Assembly (NCBI GenBank): GCA_942492965.1
Contig: OW818656.1
Span: 4,216,001-4,280,000, forward strand
Length of the DNA: 64,000 nucleotides
Reading direction: 5' to 3'
From: Sphingosinicella sp942492965
Lineage (GTDB): Bacteria > Pseudomonadota > Alphaproteobacteria > Sphingomonadales > Sphingomonadaceae
Below, piece by piece: positions 23,373 through 31,610 of the stretch. The translations under genes were made by a program, and so were the position numbers. The first letter of the stretch is position 1, and every line of letters begins with the position of its first letter. Under the pieces are notes generated by a model. It saw only the letters and a list, made by a program, of their open reading frames with translations. It was not told the DNA's origin and ran no database searches.

Positions 23373-24428
23373 CTAAAGCCTGTGCCCGTCGCGCCGCATC
23401 ATCGTGCGGAGGATGCCCTCGCGGATGCCGCGGTCGGCAACGCACACCTCGCGCGCCGGGAACATCGCGAGGATCGCGTCAAGAATGGCGCATCCCGCGA
23501 TGATAAGGTCGGCGCGCTCATTACCGATGCAGGCGAGTGCGGCGCGCTCGGCGTGCGCCATGCGCGACAGCGAAACGCCGACCTCGCGAAGCGCGGCGGC
23601 GGGCACGTTGCAGCCGTCCACCCTGCGCCGGTCGTAGTGCGCGAGGCCGAGGTGCAGGCTCGCAAGCGTGGTGATCGTGCCCGATGTGCCCAGCAGCTGC
23701 AGCGCTTCGGGGCCGCCCGGCGGATGCAGATGTTCGCGCGCGCCGGCGAGATGCTCGGTCACGCGCGCGATCATCCGCGCATAGGCGGCCTCGCGTTCCT
23801 CTGTGGTCTCGAAGTGCGTGGGCTCCGTTTCGGTAAGCGAAACGACGCCCCACGGCACGCTCGCCCAGCTCACGATCCGCTCGCGCCCGCCCGCTCCAAT
23901 CTCGACAAGGATGATCTCGGTGCTGCCCCCGCCGATGTCAAAAACGAGCGCGTGCCCGCCGCTTCGGTCGAGCAGTGTCTGGCAGCCGAGCACCGCGAGC
24001 CGCGCTTCCTCCTCGGGCGAAATCACATCGAGCGCGATGCCGGTTTCGGCGAACACGCGGTCCACGAAGGCGTCGCGATTGCTTGCGCGGCGGCAGGCTT
24101 CGGTGGCGACGTTGCGGCTCACCCACACGCCCCGGCGGCGGATCTTCTCGGCGCAGGCCTTGAGCGCGGCGACGGCACGGTCCTGCGCGGCGTCCGAAAG
24201 CCGTCCGGTTTCCATTAGCCCCTCGCCCAGCCGCACGATCCGCGAGAAGGCATCCACCACATAAAAGCCGCCGCGCGCGGGGCGGGCGATCAGGAGGCGG
24301 CAATTGTTGGTGCCAAGGTCGAGCGCGGCATAGGCGCGCCGCTGCGTCTGTCCAATGTCGCCCCGGGCCGGCGGCGGCGGTGAGTCAGATACGCCCGTGT
24401 CGGGCGCGGTATTCACGTCGAAAGGCAT
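23373..24428 (-). CDS. ppx: Ppx/GppA family phosphatase
   Basis: 351 residues of the ASKHA-fold exopolyphosphatase/guanosine pentaphosphatase family: AALDLGTNNCRLLIA phosphate loop, RIVRLGEGL, NVATEACRRASN, ISPEEEARLA and FDIGGGSTEIILVE. It lacks the C-terminal HD region of long Ppx proteins. The ATG at 24428 was used; 24476 is possible. First gene of a ppx-rlmE-aguA-aguB run, an arrangement that puts ppx beside rlmE as in many alphaproteobacteria. Confidence 0.9.
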   Translation of the reverse strand: MPFDVNTAPDTGVSDSPPPPARGDIGQTQRRAYAALDLGTNNCRLLIARPARGGFYVVDAFSRIVRLGEGLMETGRLSDAAQDRAVAALKACAEKIRRRGVWVSRNVATEACRRASNRDAFVDRVFAETGIALDVISPEEEARLAVLGCQTLLDRSGGHALVFDIGGGSTEIILVEIGAGGRERIVSWASVPWGVVSLTETEPTHFETTEEREAAYARMIARVTEHLAGAREHLHPPGGPEALQLLGTSGTITTLASLHLGLAHYDRRRVDGCNVPAAALREVGVSLSRMAHAERAALACIGNERADLIIAGCAILDAILAMFPAREVCVADRGIREGILRTMMRRDGHRL

Positions 24429-24632
24429 GATGGTCGCCCTGCAATCAAGACGGTGGAGAGTCGAAAAAGCATCCACCGTTCACTTGAAAGCGAGGCTAGC
24501 ACCCTTTTGTGAAAATCCGCAACCTCCGCGCACACGCCGCCCGCTCAACCCGCACGCATCAGACCGTTTGACATTGCGCGGCCGCCCCCATATTACGCCC
24601 ACCGCTATCGGGCGGCACCCGCCGCCCATTGG

Positions 24633-24706
24633 TGCCCTGTCGTCTAATGGTAAGACTACGGACTCTGACTCCGTCAATCGAGGTTCGAATCCTCGCGGGG
24701 CATCCA
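24633..24706 (+). tRNA. tRNA-Gln (CTG)
   Basis: 74 nt with encoded CCA. The acceptor TGCCCTG pairs with CGGGGCA and starts with the U1-A72 pair usual for tRNA-Gln. The anticodon loop is CTCTGAC (anticodon CTG) on the stem ACGGA/TCCGT, and the T arm is CGAGGTTCGAATCCTCG. Confidence 0.93.
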
Positions 24707-24894
24707 CTCATTCCCGGCAACGCCCTTATTGCCGCCCCCATGAATCCCATGCATTCAATCAGCTGACGCGCGCACGGCAAGTGGATAGCCGTTCCTAGCA
24801 AGAAACGAGCGACGCTTTACTTACTGTCTTGTCAGTCAAACGAAGTTGGTTCATCGTCATGCCTAGGTGTATTTGGCGCCGAAATGGGGGATTC

Positions 24895-25557
24895 ATGAAA
24901 AAGATTATATTTGCCGCCATCGGCGCGGCCGTATGCGCGTATCCTGCGATCGCGCAGAATGTCGATACCAATGCCGAACCGGTCGCTCTCGGCGCGCCGC
25001 AAACCTCGGTTCTTCGGGCCGGCACGTCCGTTCCGCTGAAAACCCTCGTCGGTCTCACGACCGAGGGCAAGAAACTCAAGGTCGGGCACCGTTTCGAACT
25101 TGAGGTGGCGGAAGCCGTTTCGGTTGACGGTCAGGTGGTGATTCCCGTGGGCAGCCCGGCAGTGGGCGAAGTCACGAGCGTTCGCAACAAGGGCATGTGG
25201 GGCAAGTCGGGCCACATCGAAACCCGTATGCTCTACGTAAGGGCCAACGGGCGTCAGATACGCCTTTCGGGCTCCATCGACGACAAGGGCGTCACCGGCA
25301 CGGCGGGCGTGGTCGCTGCAGCCGTGCTCGTACCGGTGGTCGGTTTCTTCGTCACCGGGACCAGCGCGCAGATTCCGGCCGGGTCGAACATCACGGGCTT
25401 CGTGCAGGAAGACGTGCCGGTCGCATTTTCCGCACCGCCGCCCGTGGCGATCACAGTTCCCGCCCCTGCCGCACCGATGGTTGCACCGGTTGCGACAGTG
25501 ACGACGGTGGCCGCCACGCCAGTGGCCGAGCCCGTCGTCGCCCAGCCGCAGCAATAA
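24895..25557 (+). CDS. Exported protein of unknown function, Ala/Pro/Val-rich tail
   Basis: 220 residues. Signal peptide KKIIFAAIGAAVCAYPAIAQ, then a beta-rich domain (AGTSVPLKTLVGLTTEGKKL, VAEAVSVDGQVVIPVGSPAV) similar in pattern to TrbI/VirB10-like extracytoplasmic domains, a glycine/alanine hydrophobic stretch (GVVAAAVLVPVVGFFVTG), and a low-complexity P/A/V tail. The internal hydrophobic stretch may associate with membrane. The upstream in-frame ATG at 24829 lacks a signal peptide context. Confidence 0.7.
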   Translation: MKKIIFAAIGAAVCAYPAIAQNVDTNAEPVALGAPQTSVLRAGTSVPLKTLVGLTTEGKKLKVGHRFELEVAEAVSVDGQVVIPVGSPAVGEVTSVRNKGMWGKSGHIETRMLYVRANGRQIRLSGSIDDKGVTGTAGVVAAAVLVPVVGFFVTGTSAQIPAGSNITGFVQEDVPVAFSAPPPVAITVPAPAAPMVAPVATVTTVAATPVAEPVVAQPQQ

Positions 25558-25611
25558 AATGATCAGCGGGGTGGCGGATGCCTCACGAGGCCGTCGCCAC
25601 CCCTGCCACCC

Positions 25612-26391
25612 TCACACGATCTGCCGGACGTCCACGCGCTGAGCGATCAGCTGCGCCTCGCCGAATATCGTCAGGAAGCTGATATCCGTGGCGTCGCGTC
25701 CCACGCCGATCCGGACGATGCCTTTGCAGGGCGCAAGGTTCGTCGCGTCGACCAGATGCCAGCGGCCTTCCAGCCACACCTCCACGACGGCGTGGAAGTC
25801 CTGCGGCTCCAGCTGCCATGCATAGGCGGCGACCATGCGGGCGGGCGTGCCCGCGGCGCGCGTCATGGCGATCATCAGGTGCGCGAAGTCCCTGCATACG
25901 CCCCGCCGGGCGATGAACGTATCGGCCGCGGTGGTCGTGGCATTGCTGGCGCCGGGCACGTAATCGACATGTTGCCCGATCCACGCCGCGATCGCGCGGA
26001 CCTGATCCCCGCCGGAAAGATCGCCGAACTCGCGCTCCACCAGCGAGACGAACCGGTCGGCCTCGCAGTATCGGCTCGGGAAAAGATAGGGCACCACGAG
26101 CGCGGGCAAATGCCGATTCTCGTCGGTTTTCAGCCCGCCAAGCGAAGGCGCGGGGCGATCGACATCCACCTCGGCCCGGTAATGCACCGTCACCCGGCCT
26201 TCGGCGTGTGTCCACGTGCGGCGCCCCAGCGCTTCCTCCGCCGCCACCGGCGTCAGCGCCTCGACCCCCTGCACGGTCAGCTGGTCGCTGACGAGAATCT
26301 GGTCAGGCATCTGCGCGACCTCGACCGCCAGCAGCAGATCGGCAGGCGCGGTCAGCTGGTAATCCAGCATCGTTTCGATGGAGAGGCGCAT
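25612..26391 (-). CDS. Transglutaminase-like protein
   Basis: 259 residues. An N-terminal beta domain (Bact_transglu_N-like) precedes the transglutaminase core, whose Cys-His-Asp triad is in RRGVCRDFAHLMI, DFHAVVEVW and WHLVDATNLAP. Bacterial members are mostly predicted peptidases. It has no signal peptide. Alone on its strand with an 166-base gap to the DUF4197 gene, which is divergent. Confidence 0.9.
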   Translation of the reverse strand: MRLSIETMLDYQLTAPADLLLAVEVAQMPDQILVSDQLTVQGVEALTPVAAEEALGRRTWTHAEGRVTVHYRAEVDVDRPAPSLGGLKTDENRHLPALVVPYLFPSRYCEADRFVSLVEREFGDLSGGDQVRAIAAWIGQHVDYVPGASNATTTAADTFIARRGVCRDFAHLMIAMTRAAGTPARMVAAYAWQLEPQDFHAVVEVWLEGRWHLVDATNLAPCKGIVRIGVGRDATDISFLTIFGEAQLIAQRVDVRQIV

Positions 26392-26572
26392 GGAATTCCG
26401 TTCAAGGAGGCAAGCGTGCAGCAGACACTCAACCCATAGCGCATCCTCCCCGTTCCGGCACGCAGACGTCGAAAAAGCATCGGAGGCGCCATTCGCCAGA
26501 ATTGATGGCGCCTGATTTCCCGCCGGGCGGCGCTGTGATAAGCTCCCCGCTCATCTGATGGGGAGAAAGCGC

Positions 26573-27244
26573 ATGGTCGGCAGCTCTTTTGTTCGCGGGC
26601 TTCTGGCTGCAACGTTGATCGTCGGCACGCTCTCCGCCGCTTCGCCCGCCACGGCGCAGGGTTTCGGCGCGCCGGTGAAGTCCATCCTCGGCGATGCTTC
26701 GGACAGCGCACTCGACAAGCTCGCTGAGCCCGGCGCCTTCTATGCCGACAAGGCGATCCGCATCCTGCTTCCGGGGCCGCTCAAGAAAGCCTCCAAGCTT
26801 CTGAAATACACGGATCAGGCCGGCCTCACGGGCAATCTCACGAAAAGCCTGAACGATGCGGCCGGCCTCGCCGCGAAGGAAGCCAAGCCCATCTTCCGCA
26901 CCGCGATCAACGATATGACGCTTGAAGACGGTATCGGCGTGGTATCGAAGAGCGACGGCGCGACCCGGTATCTGGAGGAAAGCGCGGGCGACGACCTGCA
27001 AGCCAAGGTCCGCCCGCTCGTCGCCGCCGCGCTCGGCAACGTCGGCGCCTTCGATCAGCTGGACAAGCTCGGCGGCGCCTCCTCGCTCCTCTCGGGCGCG
27101 GGCCTCAGCCGCGATGGCCTCACGGACAGCGTCACTGATCAGGCGCTGAAGGGCATCTTCAAATATATCGGCACCGAAGAAGCAAAGCTGCGCGCCAACC
27201 CGCTCGACGCCGGAAAGAAACTCCTGGACAGTCTCAAGAAGTAA
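26573..27244 (+). CDS. DUF4197 family exported protein
   Basis: 223 residues with a signal peptide ending SPATAQ. The body matches DUF4197: IRILLPGPLKKASKLLKY, FRTAINDMTLEDGIGVVSKS, GATRYLEE and IFKYIGTEEAKLRANP. The role is unknown, periplasmic or outer-membrane associated. GGGGAGAAAG precedes the ATG at 26573, preferred over 26558. It converges on the sensor kinase gene with three bases between stops. Confidence 0.85.
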   Translation: MVGSSFVRGLLAATLIVGTLSAASPATAQGFGAPVKSILGDASDSALDKLAEPGAFYADKAIRILLPGPLKKASKLLKYTDQAGLTGNLTKSLNDAAGLAAKEAKPIFRTAINDMTLEDGIGVVSKSDGATRYLEESAGDDLQAKVRPLVAAALGNVGAFDQLDKLGGASSLLSGAGLSRDGLTDSVTDQALKGIFKYIGTEEAKLRANPLDAGKKLLDSLKK

Positions 27245-27247
27245 GTG

Positions 27248-28633
27248 TCACCCCGCCGCCGGCAGGCGGAGCGTCGCGGCGAGACCGCCCAGATCCTCAC
27301 TGCTGCCGAGCGTGATGCTGCCGCCGTAGATTTCGGCGACGTCCTTCACGATGGAGAGGCCGAGGCCGGTGCCGGGTTTTTCGGTGTCGAGCCGCGCGCC
27401 GCGGCCGAAGATGCGGCCGCGCTCGGCTTCCGCGATGCCGGGGCCGTCATCCTCCACGAGGATTTCGACGAAACGCTCCGGTCCACCCGACAGGGATACC
27501 GAAACGAACACCCGCCCGGCCCCGTATTTCGCCGCGTTCTCGATCAGGTTCCCGGCCATTTCCTCCAGATCCTGACGCTCGCCATGAAATATCGCGGTGC
27601 GGTCGCCGTCGAGGTCGATCGTCACGTCGGGATAGATGCGGCTGATCGCGCGCCGCAGCCCTTCGAGCGCGGGCCAGACGTCGGCGCGCGCATTCACCGC
27701 CGATCGGCGGCCGAGCGCACGGGCGCGAGCGAGGTGATGATCGATGTGGCGCCGCATGATGGCGAGCTGGCCGCGCACGGTATCGGCCAGCGGCGTTTTC
27801 TGCCCCTCCGCCTCGTTCATCACGATCGCGAGAGGGGTTTTCAGCGCGTGCGCGAGGTTCCCCGCGTGCATACGCGCGGCCTCCGCCTGCGCTTCGGTAT
27901 GGTCCAGAAGCTCGTTGAGCTCGGCGACCATCGGCGAGACCTCTGCCGGGAAGTCGGACGAAACGCGCTTCACGCTGCCGCTGCGAACCGCCGCGATCTG
28001 GGCGCTGATGCGGCGCAGCGGCCACAGGCCGTAGCCCGTCTGCAGCGCCGCCATGCCGATAAGCCCGATGCCGAGCACGCCGAGCGACCACAGCACGGTC
28101 GAGCGCACGCGCGCGAGCTGTCGATCAAGCTCCGCCCGGTTCTGCGCCGCCTGAACGTGGAGCATGATCGGGCTGTCGGGCAGCACGATGTCGCGCTCCA
28201 CGATGCGCAAGCCCTCCCCCGCGAAGACATTGCTGTCGTAGGCGACCGCTTCCTTGCTCGCGTCGAACGTGCTCGGCGTCAGCGCGCGGTCCCAGAGCGA
28301 GCGCGAGCGTAGCGGTTCCTGCCCCGCCATGCTGATCTGCCAGTAAAGGCCCGAATAGGGCTCCTGAAACCGCTGATCGCCGAGCGATCGGTTCAGGCGG
28401 ATTTCACCTTCCGGTCCCAGCTCGACCGTTGCGATCAGCGCGGTGAGCACACTCTGCAGGCGCTCGTCGAAGCCGTCGACGATGATGCGCCCGACCGTGC
28501 GTTCGAGCGCGTATCCGCCCATGAGCAACAAAGTGATGATCCACAGCGCCGAGACCGCCAGCATACGGCGGCTGAGCGAGCCGCGCCGGAACAGCTGGCC
28601 GAAACGGGATTCGCGGGGCGCGCGCGCGGGCAC
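27248..28633 (-). CDS. Sensor histidine kinase
   Basis: 461 residues from a GTG that lies one base after the response regulator stop. Two membrane helices (ALWIITLLLMGGYALE near 30; LWSLGVLGIGLIGMAALQT near 165) enclose a periplasmic sensor of about 115 residues; HAMP-like linker; phospho-acceptor LAHALKTPLAI; N box LIENAAKYG; G1 DDGPGI and G2 GTGLGLSIV. It phosphorylates the OmpR-type regulator encoded upstream. Resembles PhoQ-type kinases. The longer frame upstream is a shadow. Confidence 0.93.
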   Translation of the reverse strand: MPARAPRESRFGQLFRRGSLSRRMLAVSALWIITLLLMGGYALERTVGRIIVDGFDERLQSVLTALIATVELGPEGEIRLNRSLGDQRFQEPYSGLYWQISMAGQEPLRSRSLWDRALTPSTFDASKEAVAYDSNVFAGEGLRIVERDIVLPDSPIMLHVQAAQNRAELDRQLARVRSTVLWSLGVLGIGLIGMAALQTGYGLWPLRRISAQIAAVRSGSVKRVSSDFPAEVSPMVAELNELLDHTEAQAEAARMHAGNLAHALKTPLAIVMNEAEGQKTPLADTVRGQLAIMRRHIDHHLARARALGRRSAVNARADVWPALEGLRRAISRIYPDVTIDLDGDRTAIFHGERQDLEEMAGNLIENAAKYGAGRVFVSVSLSGGPERFVEILVEDDGPGIAEAERGRIFGRGARLDTEKPGTGLGLSIVKDVAEIYGGSITLGSSEDLGGLAATLRLPAAG

Positions 28634-28634
28634 T

Positions 28635-29303
28635 TCAGGCAGCTTGCGGGTCGTCCAGGCTGTAGCCGAGACCGCGGATGGTCTGGATGAGGTCCGCGCC
28701 CAGCTTCTTGCGGATGCGCGTGATGAACACTTCGATGGTGTTCGAATCGCGATCAAAGTCCTGATCGTAGATGTGTTCGATCAGTTCGGTACGCGAAACG
28801 ACCTTGCCCTTGTGGTGCATCAGGTACGCGAGCAATTTGTATTCCTGCGCCGTCAACCGCACCGGCGTCCCGCTCAGCGTCACCCGCCCGGAGCGCGTAT
28901 CGAGCCGCACGTCGCCCGCTTCCAGTTCCGAAGAGGCATTGCCGGTGGAGCGGCGGATGAGCGCGCGCAGCCGCGCGATCAGCTCCTCCATCTGGAAGGG
29001 CTTCGCGAGATAGTCGTCCGCGCCCGCATCGAGCCCCGCCACCTTGTCGGACCAGCTGTCACGCGCGGTCAGCACGAGCACGGGGCACGCGATGTCGGCC
29101 TTGCGCCACTTGTCGAGCACGGTGAGCCCGTCCATCTCGGGCAGCCCGAGATCGAGCACGACCGCGTCATAGCTTTCGGAGGAGCCGAGGAAGTGCCCTT
29201 CCTCCCCGTCGTTCGCGACATCGACCGCATAGCCCGCGCCTTCCAGCGTCTCGCGAAGCTGGCGTGCAAGCGTGGGTTCGTCCTCGACGATCAGCAGGCG
29301 CAT
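28635..29303 (-). CDS. OmpR-family response regulator
   Basis: 222 residues: receiver domain with DEP acidic pocket, phospho-acceptor aspartate in YDAVVLDLGLPEMDG, and lysine in DYLAKPF; C-terminal winged helix with VRLTAQEYKLLAYLMHHKG and IRKKLGADLIQTIRGLGYSL. Ten bases after a small PepSY gene and one base before its kinase, so the three form an operon. PhoP-like by pattern; target genes unknown. Confidence 0.96.
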   Translation of the reverse strand: MRLLIVEDEPTLARQLRETLEGAGYAVDVANDGEEGHFLGSSESYDAVVLDLGLPEMDGLTVLDKWRKADIACPVLVLTARDSWSDKVAGLDAGADDYLAKPFQMEELIARLRALIRRSTGNASSELEAGDVRLDTRSGRVTLSGTPVRLTAQEYKLLAYLMHHKGKVVSRTELIEHIYDQDFDRDSNTIEVFITRIRKKLGADLIQTIRGLGYSLDDPQAA

Positions 29304-29313
29304 GGGGAACCCT

Positions 29314-29634
29314 TCAGTTGCCGTCTATATCGATGATATGGCCGGTCTTGGCGTCAACGTCCACCTCGACCACCGAGCCTTCGCGCAGGTAGCGCAGCCG
29401 GTAGCGCTTCCGATCCATGTCGAGCTTGCTGCCGACGAGTTCGCCGCCCACGCGGTTGCCGACGCGGCTCTTGATCTCGCCGAGCGAGCGAATCTCGCCG
29501 CTCTTCGTCGCCGCCCGGGCCGCATCGTGATCCTTCACTTTCGGATCGAGCGCCTGCGCGGGCGCCGCAGTGGCTGCGGAGACGCACAGGGCTAGCCAGA
29601 CAAAAGCGAAACGAAACTTCACACGCGGACTCAT
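29314..29634 (-). CDS. Small exported PepSY-domain protein
   Basis: 106 residues. Signal peptide FAFVWLALCVSAATAAPAQA, then one PepSY domain: GEIRSLGEIKSRVGNRVGG and VVEVDVDAKTGHIIDIDGN. AAGGA precedes the ATG at 29634. PepSY proteins next to two-component systems often modulate the sensor in the periplasm, so it may be an accessory of the kinase encoded downstream. Confidence 0.85.
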   Translation of the reverse strand: MSPRVKFRFAFVWLALCVSAATAAPAQALDPKVKDHDAARAATKSGEIRSLGEIKSRVGNRVGGELVGSKLDMDRKRYRLRYLREGSVVEVDVDAKTGHIIDIDGN

Positions 29635-29750
29635 TCCTTGGAAACGCCCGTCCCGATTACCGCCCGCGCGGTGAATAGCCCATGAATATTGCGCAGACGC
29701 CGCAATCACCCTAACTCCCCCCTCGTTCCTCTCGCCTGGAAGTCTAACGC

Positions 29751-31523
29751 GTGTCCGCCCCCATTGTCTCGCTTGAATCCATTGGCCTCGTGCAAGGCAC
29801 GGGCTGGCTGCTGCGCGGTCTTGATCTTTTCATCGGCGAGCGCGACCGGCTGGCGCTCATTGGCCGCAATGGCGCGGGCAAGACGACGCTCTTCCGCCTC
29901 ATCGCCGGGCTCGTCGATTTCGACGAAGGCCAGCGCAAGGCCCGCCCCGGCACGCACATCGTGCTGCTGGAGCAGGATCCCAAGGTCACCGGCTTCGCCA
30001 CCTTGCGCGACTTCGCGATGCGCGGCCCCGGCGCCCCGGCCGCGCACGAGGTGGACGCCATCGCCGACCAGATCGGCCTCGATCTCGATCGCGCCGCGGA
30101 AACCGCGAGCGGCGGCGAGCGGCGCCGCGCCGCGCTCGCCCGCGCGCTCGCCGAAAACCCGGACCTGATCCTGCTCGACGAGCCCACCAACCACCTCGAT
30201 CTCGCCGCCATCGAATGGCTCGAAGGCTGGCTCGGCCGCTACACCGGCGCGTTCGTCGCGATCAGCCACGACCGCACCTTCCTCACCCGCCTCACCCGCT
30301 CCTCGCTCTGGCTCGATCGCGGTCAGATCCGCCGCGCCGAGATCGGCTTCGGCGGTTTCGAGGCGTGGACCGAGCAGGTCTATGCCGAGGAGGCGCGCTC
30401 TGCCGAAAAGCTCGATTCGAAGCTCCGCGACGAACTCCACTGGCTGCAACGCGGCGTCACCGCGCGCCGCCGTCGCAATCAGGGCCGCCTCGCCAAGCTG
30501 CAGGAGATGCGCGCCCAGCGCGCGAGCATGATCGGGCCGGCCGGCAAGGCGAAGCTCGGCCTGCAATCGGACGATGCCAAGGCCAAGATCGTCATCGATG
30601 CCGAGGGCGTGAGCAAGAGCTACGACGGCCGTACGATCATCAAGGATCTGACGCTCCGCATCCAGCGCGGCGACCGCATCGGCATCGTCGGCCCCAACGG
30701 CGCAGGGAAAACAACGCTGCTAAGGCTCCTCACCGGCGAGATCGCGCCCGATACGGGCACGGTGAGACGGGCGAAAACGCTCGCGGGCATCACCATCGAT
30801 CAGCAGCGCAAGCTCCTCGAACCCGGCAAGCGCGTGCGCGACATCCTGGCCGACGGCGGCGACTGGATCGACGTGCGCGGCGAGAAGAAGCACGTCATCG
30901 GCTACCTCAAGGAGTTCCTGTTCGATCCCGCCTACGCCGATGCACCCGTCGATGCGCTCTCCGGCGGTGAACGCTCCCGGCTCCTCCTCTCGCGCGAATT
31001 CGCCCGCGCCTCCAACCTCCTCGTGCTCGACGAGCCGACCAACGACCTCGATCTCGAAACGCTCGACCTCCTGCAGGAGGTGATCGCCGACTACGAGGGC
31101 ACCGTGCTCATCGTCAGCCACGACCGCGACTTTCTCGACCGCACCGTCACGATGGTCGTCGGCCTCGACGGCAGCGGCCGCGCCGATGTCGTCGCGGGCG
31201 GGTTCGCCGACTGGGAAAAGAAGCGCACGCAGCGTACCAGCGCGAAGCCGAGCAGTGCCCCGGCCGCCGAGGCCCCACGCACCGCCCGCACCAAGCTCAG
31301 CTACAAGGACCAGCGCGAGCTCGATATTCTCCCCGGCGAGATCGAGGCGCTGAACGCCGAGATCGCCAGGCACGAGGAAGGCCTCGCCAACCCCGCATTC
31401 TATGCGCGCGATCCCGACGGCTTCATGAAGATTTCCGCCGCGCTCGATGCCGCCCGCAGCCGCCTTGCGCACTGCGAAGACCGCTGGCTCGAACTTGCGG
31501 AGCAGTCAGAAGCGCTCGGTTAA
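29751..31523 (+). CDS. ABC-F family ATPase (Uup/EttA-like)
   Basis: 590 residues with two ABC domains and no membrane segments: first Walker A IGRNGAGKTT and signature SGGERRRAALA, second GPNGAGKTT and LSGGERSRLLL; both Walker B strands end in LLDEPTNHLD and VLDEPTNDLD. Charged linker and C-terminal coiled coil (about 520-590) as in Uup. Such proteins act on the ribosome or DNA branch points. GTG start at 29751. Confidence 0.93.
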   Translation: MSAPIVSLESIGLVQGTGWLLRGLDLFIGERDRLALIGRNGAGKTTLFRLIAGLVDFDEGQRKARPGTHIVLLEQDPKVTGFATLRDFAMRGPGAPAAHEVDAIADQIGLDLDRAAETASGGERRRAALARALAENPDLILLDEPTNHLDLAAIEWLEGWLGRYTGAFVAISHDRTFLTRLTRSSLWLDRGQIRRAEIGFGGFEAWTEQVYAEEARSAEKLDSKLRDELHWLQRGVTARRRRNQGRLAKLQEMRAQRASMIGPAGKAKLGLQSDDAKAKIVIDAEGVSKSYDGRTIIKDLTLRIQRGDRIGIVGPNGAGKTTLLRLLTGEIAPDTGTVRRAKTLAGITIDQQRKLLEPGKRVRDILADGGDWIDVRGEKKHVIGYLKEFLFDPAYADAPVDALSGGERSRLLLSREFARASNLLVLDEPTNDLDLETLDLLQEVIADYEGTVLIVSHDRDFLDRTVTMVVGLDGSGRADVVAGGFADWEKKRTQRTSAKPSSAPAAEAPRTARTKLSYKDQRELDILPGEIEALNAEIARHEEGLANPAFYARDPDGFMKISAALDAARSRLAHCEDRWLELAEQSEALG

Positions 31524-31527
31524 TTAT

Positions 31528-31542
31528 TGCGAGTGACTCGTA
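31528..31542. promoter_or_regulatory. Fur-box-like site 1 before the siderophore receptor
   Basis: TGCGAGTGACTCGTA, within the dyad TTGCGAGTGACTCGTAA, fits a TGCNANTNANTNGCA palindrome with one mismatch. A second copy lies 14 bases downstream, and a perfect match precedes tonB at 34778. Iron control of the receptor is the natural reading. Confidence 0.6.
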
Positions 31543-31555
31543 ATAGCGTTGACTC

Positions 31556-31570
31556 TGCAAATCACTCTCA
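31556..31570. promoter_or_regulatory. Fur-box-like site 2 before the siderophore receptor
   Basis: TGCAAATCACTCTCA matches the same palindromic pattern with one mismatch. It lies 41 bases from the receptor start codon, in reach of the promoter. Confidence 0.55.
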
Positions 31571-31610
31571 ATAACACGCCCAAACCTTGTAACTGTTTGG
31601 GGGTGTTCCA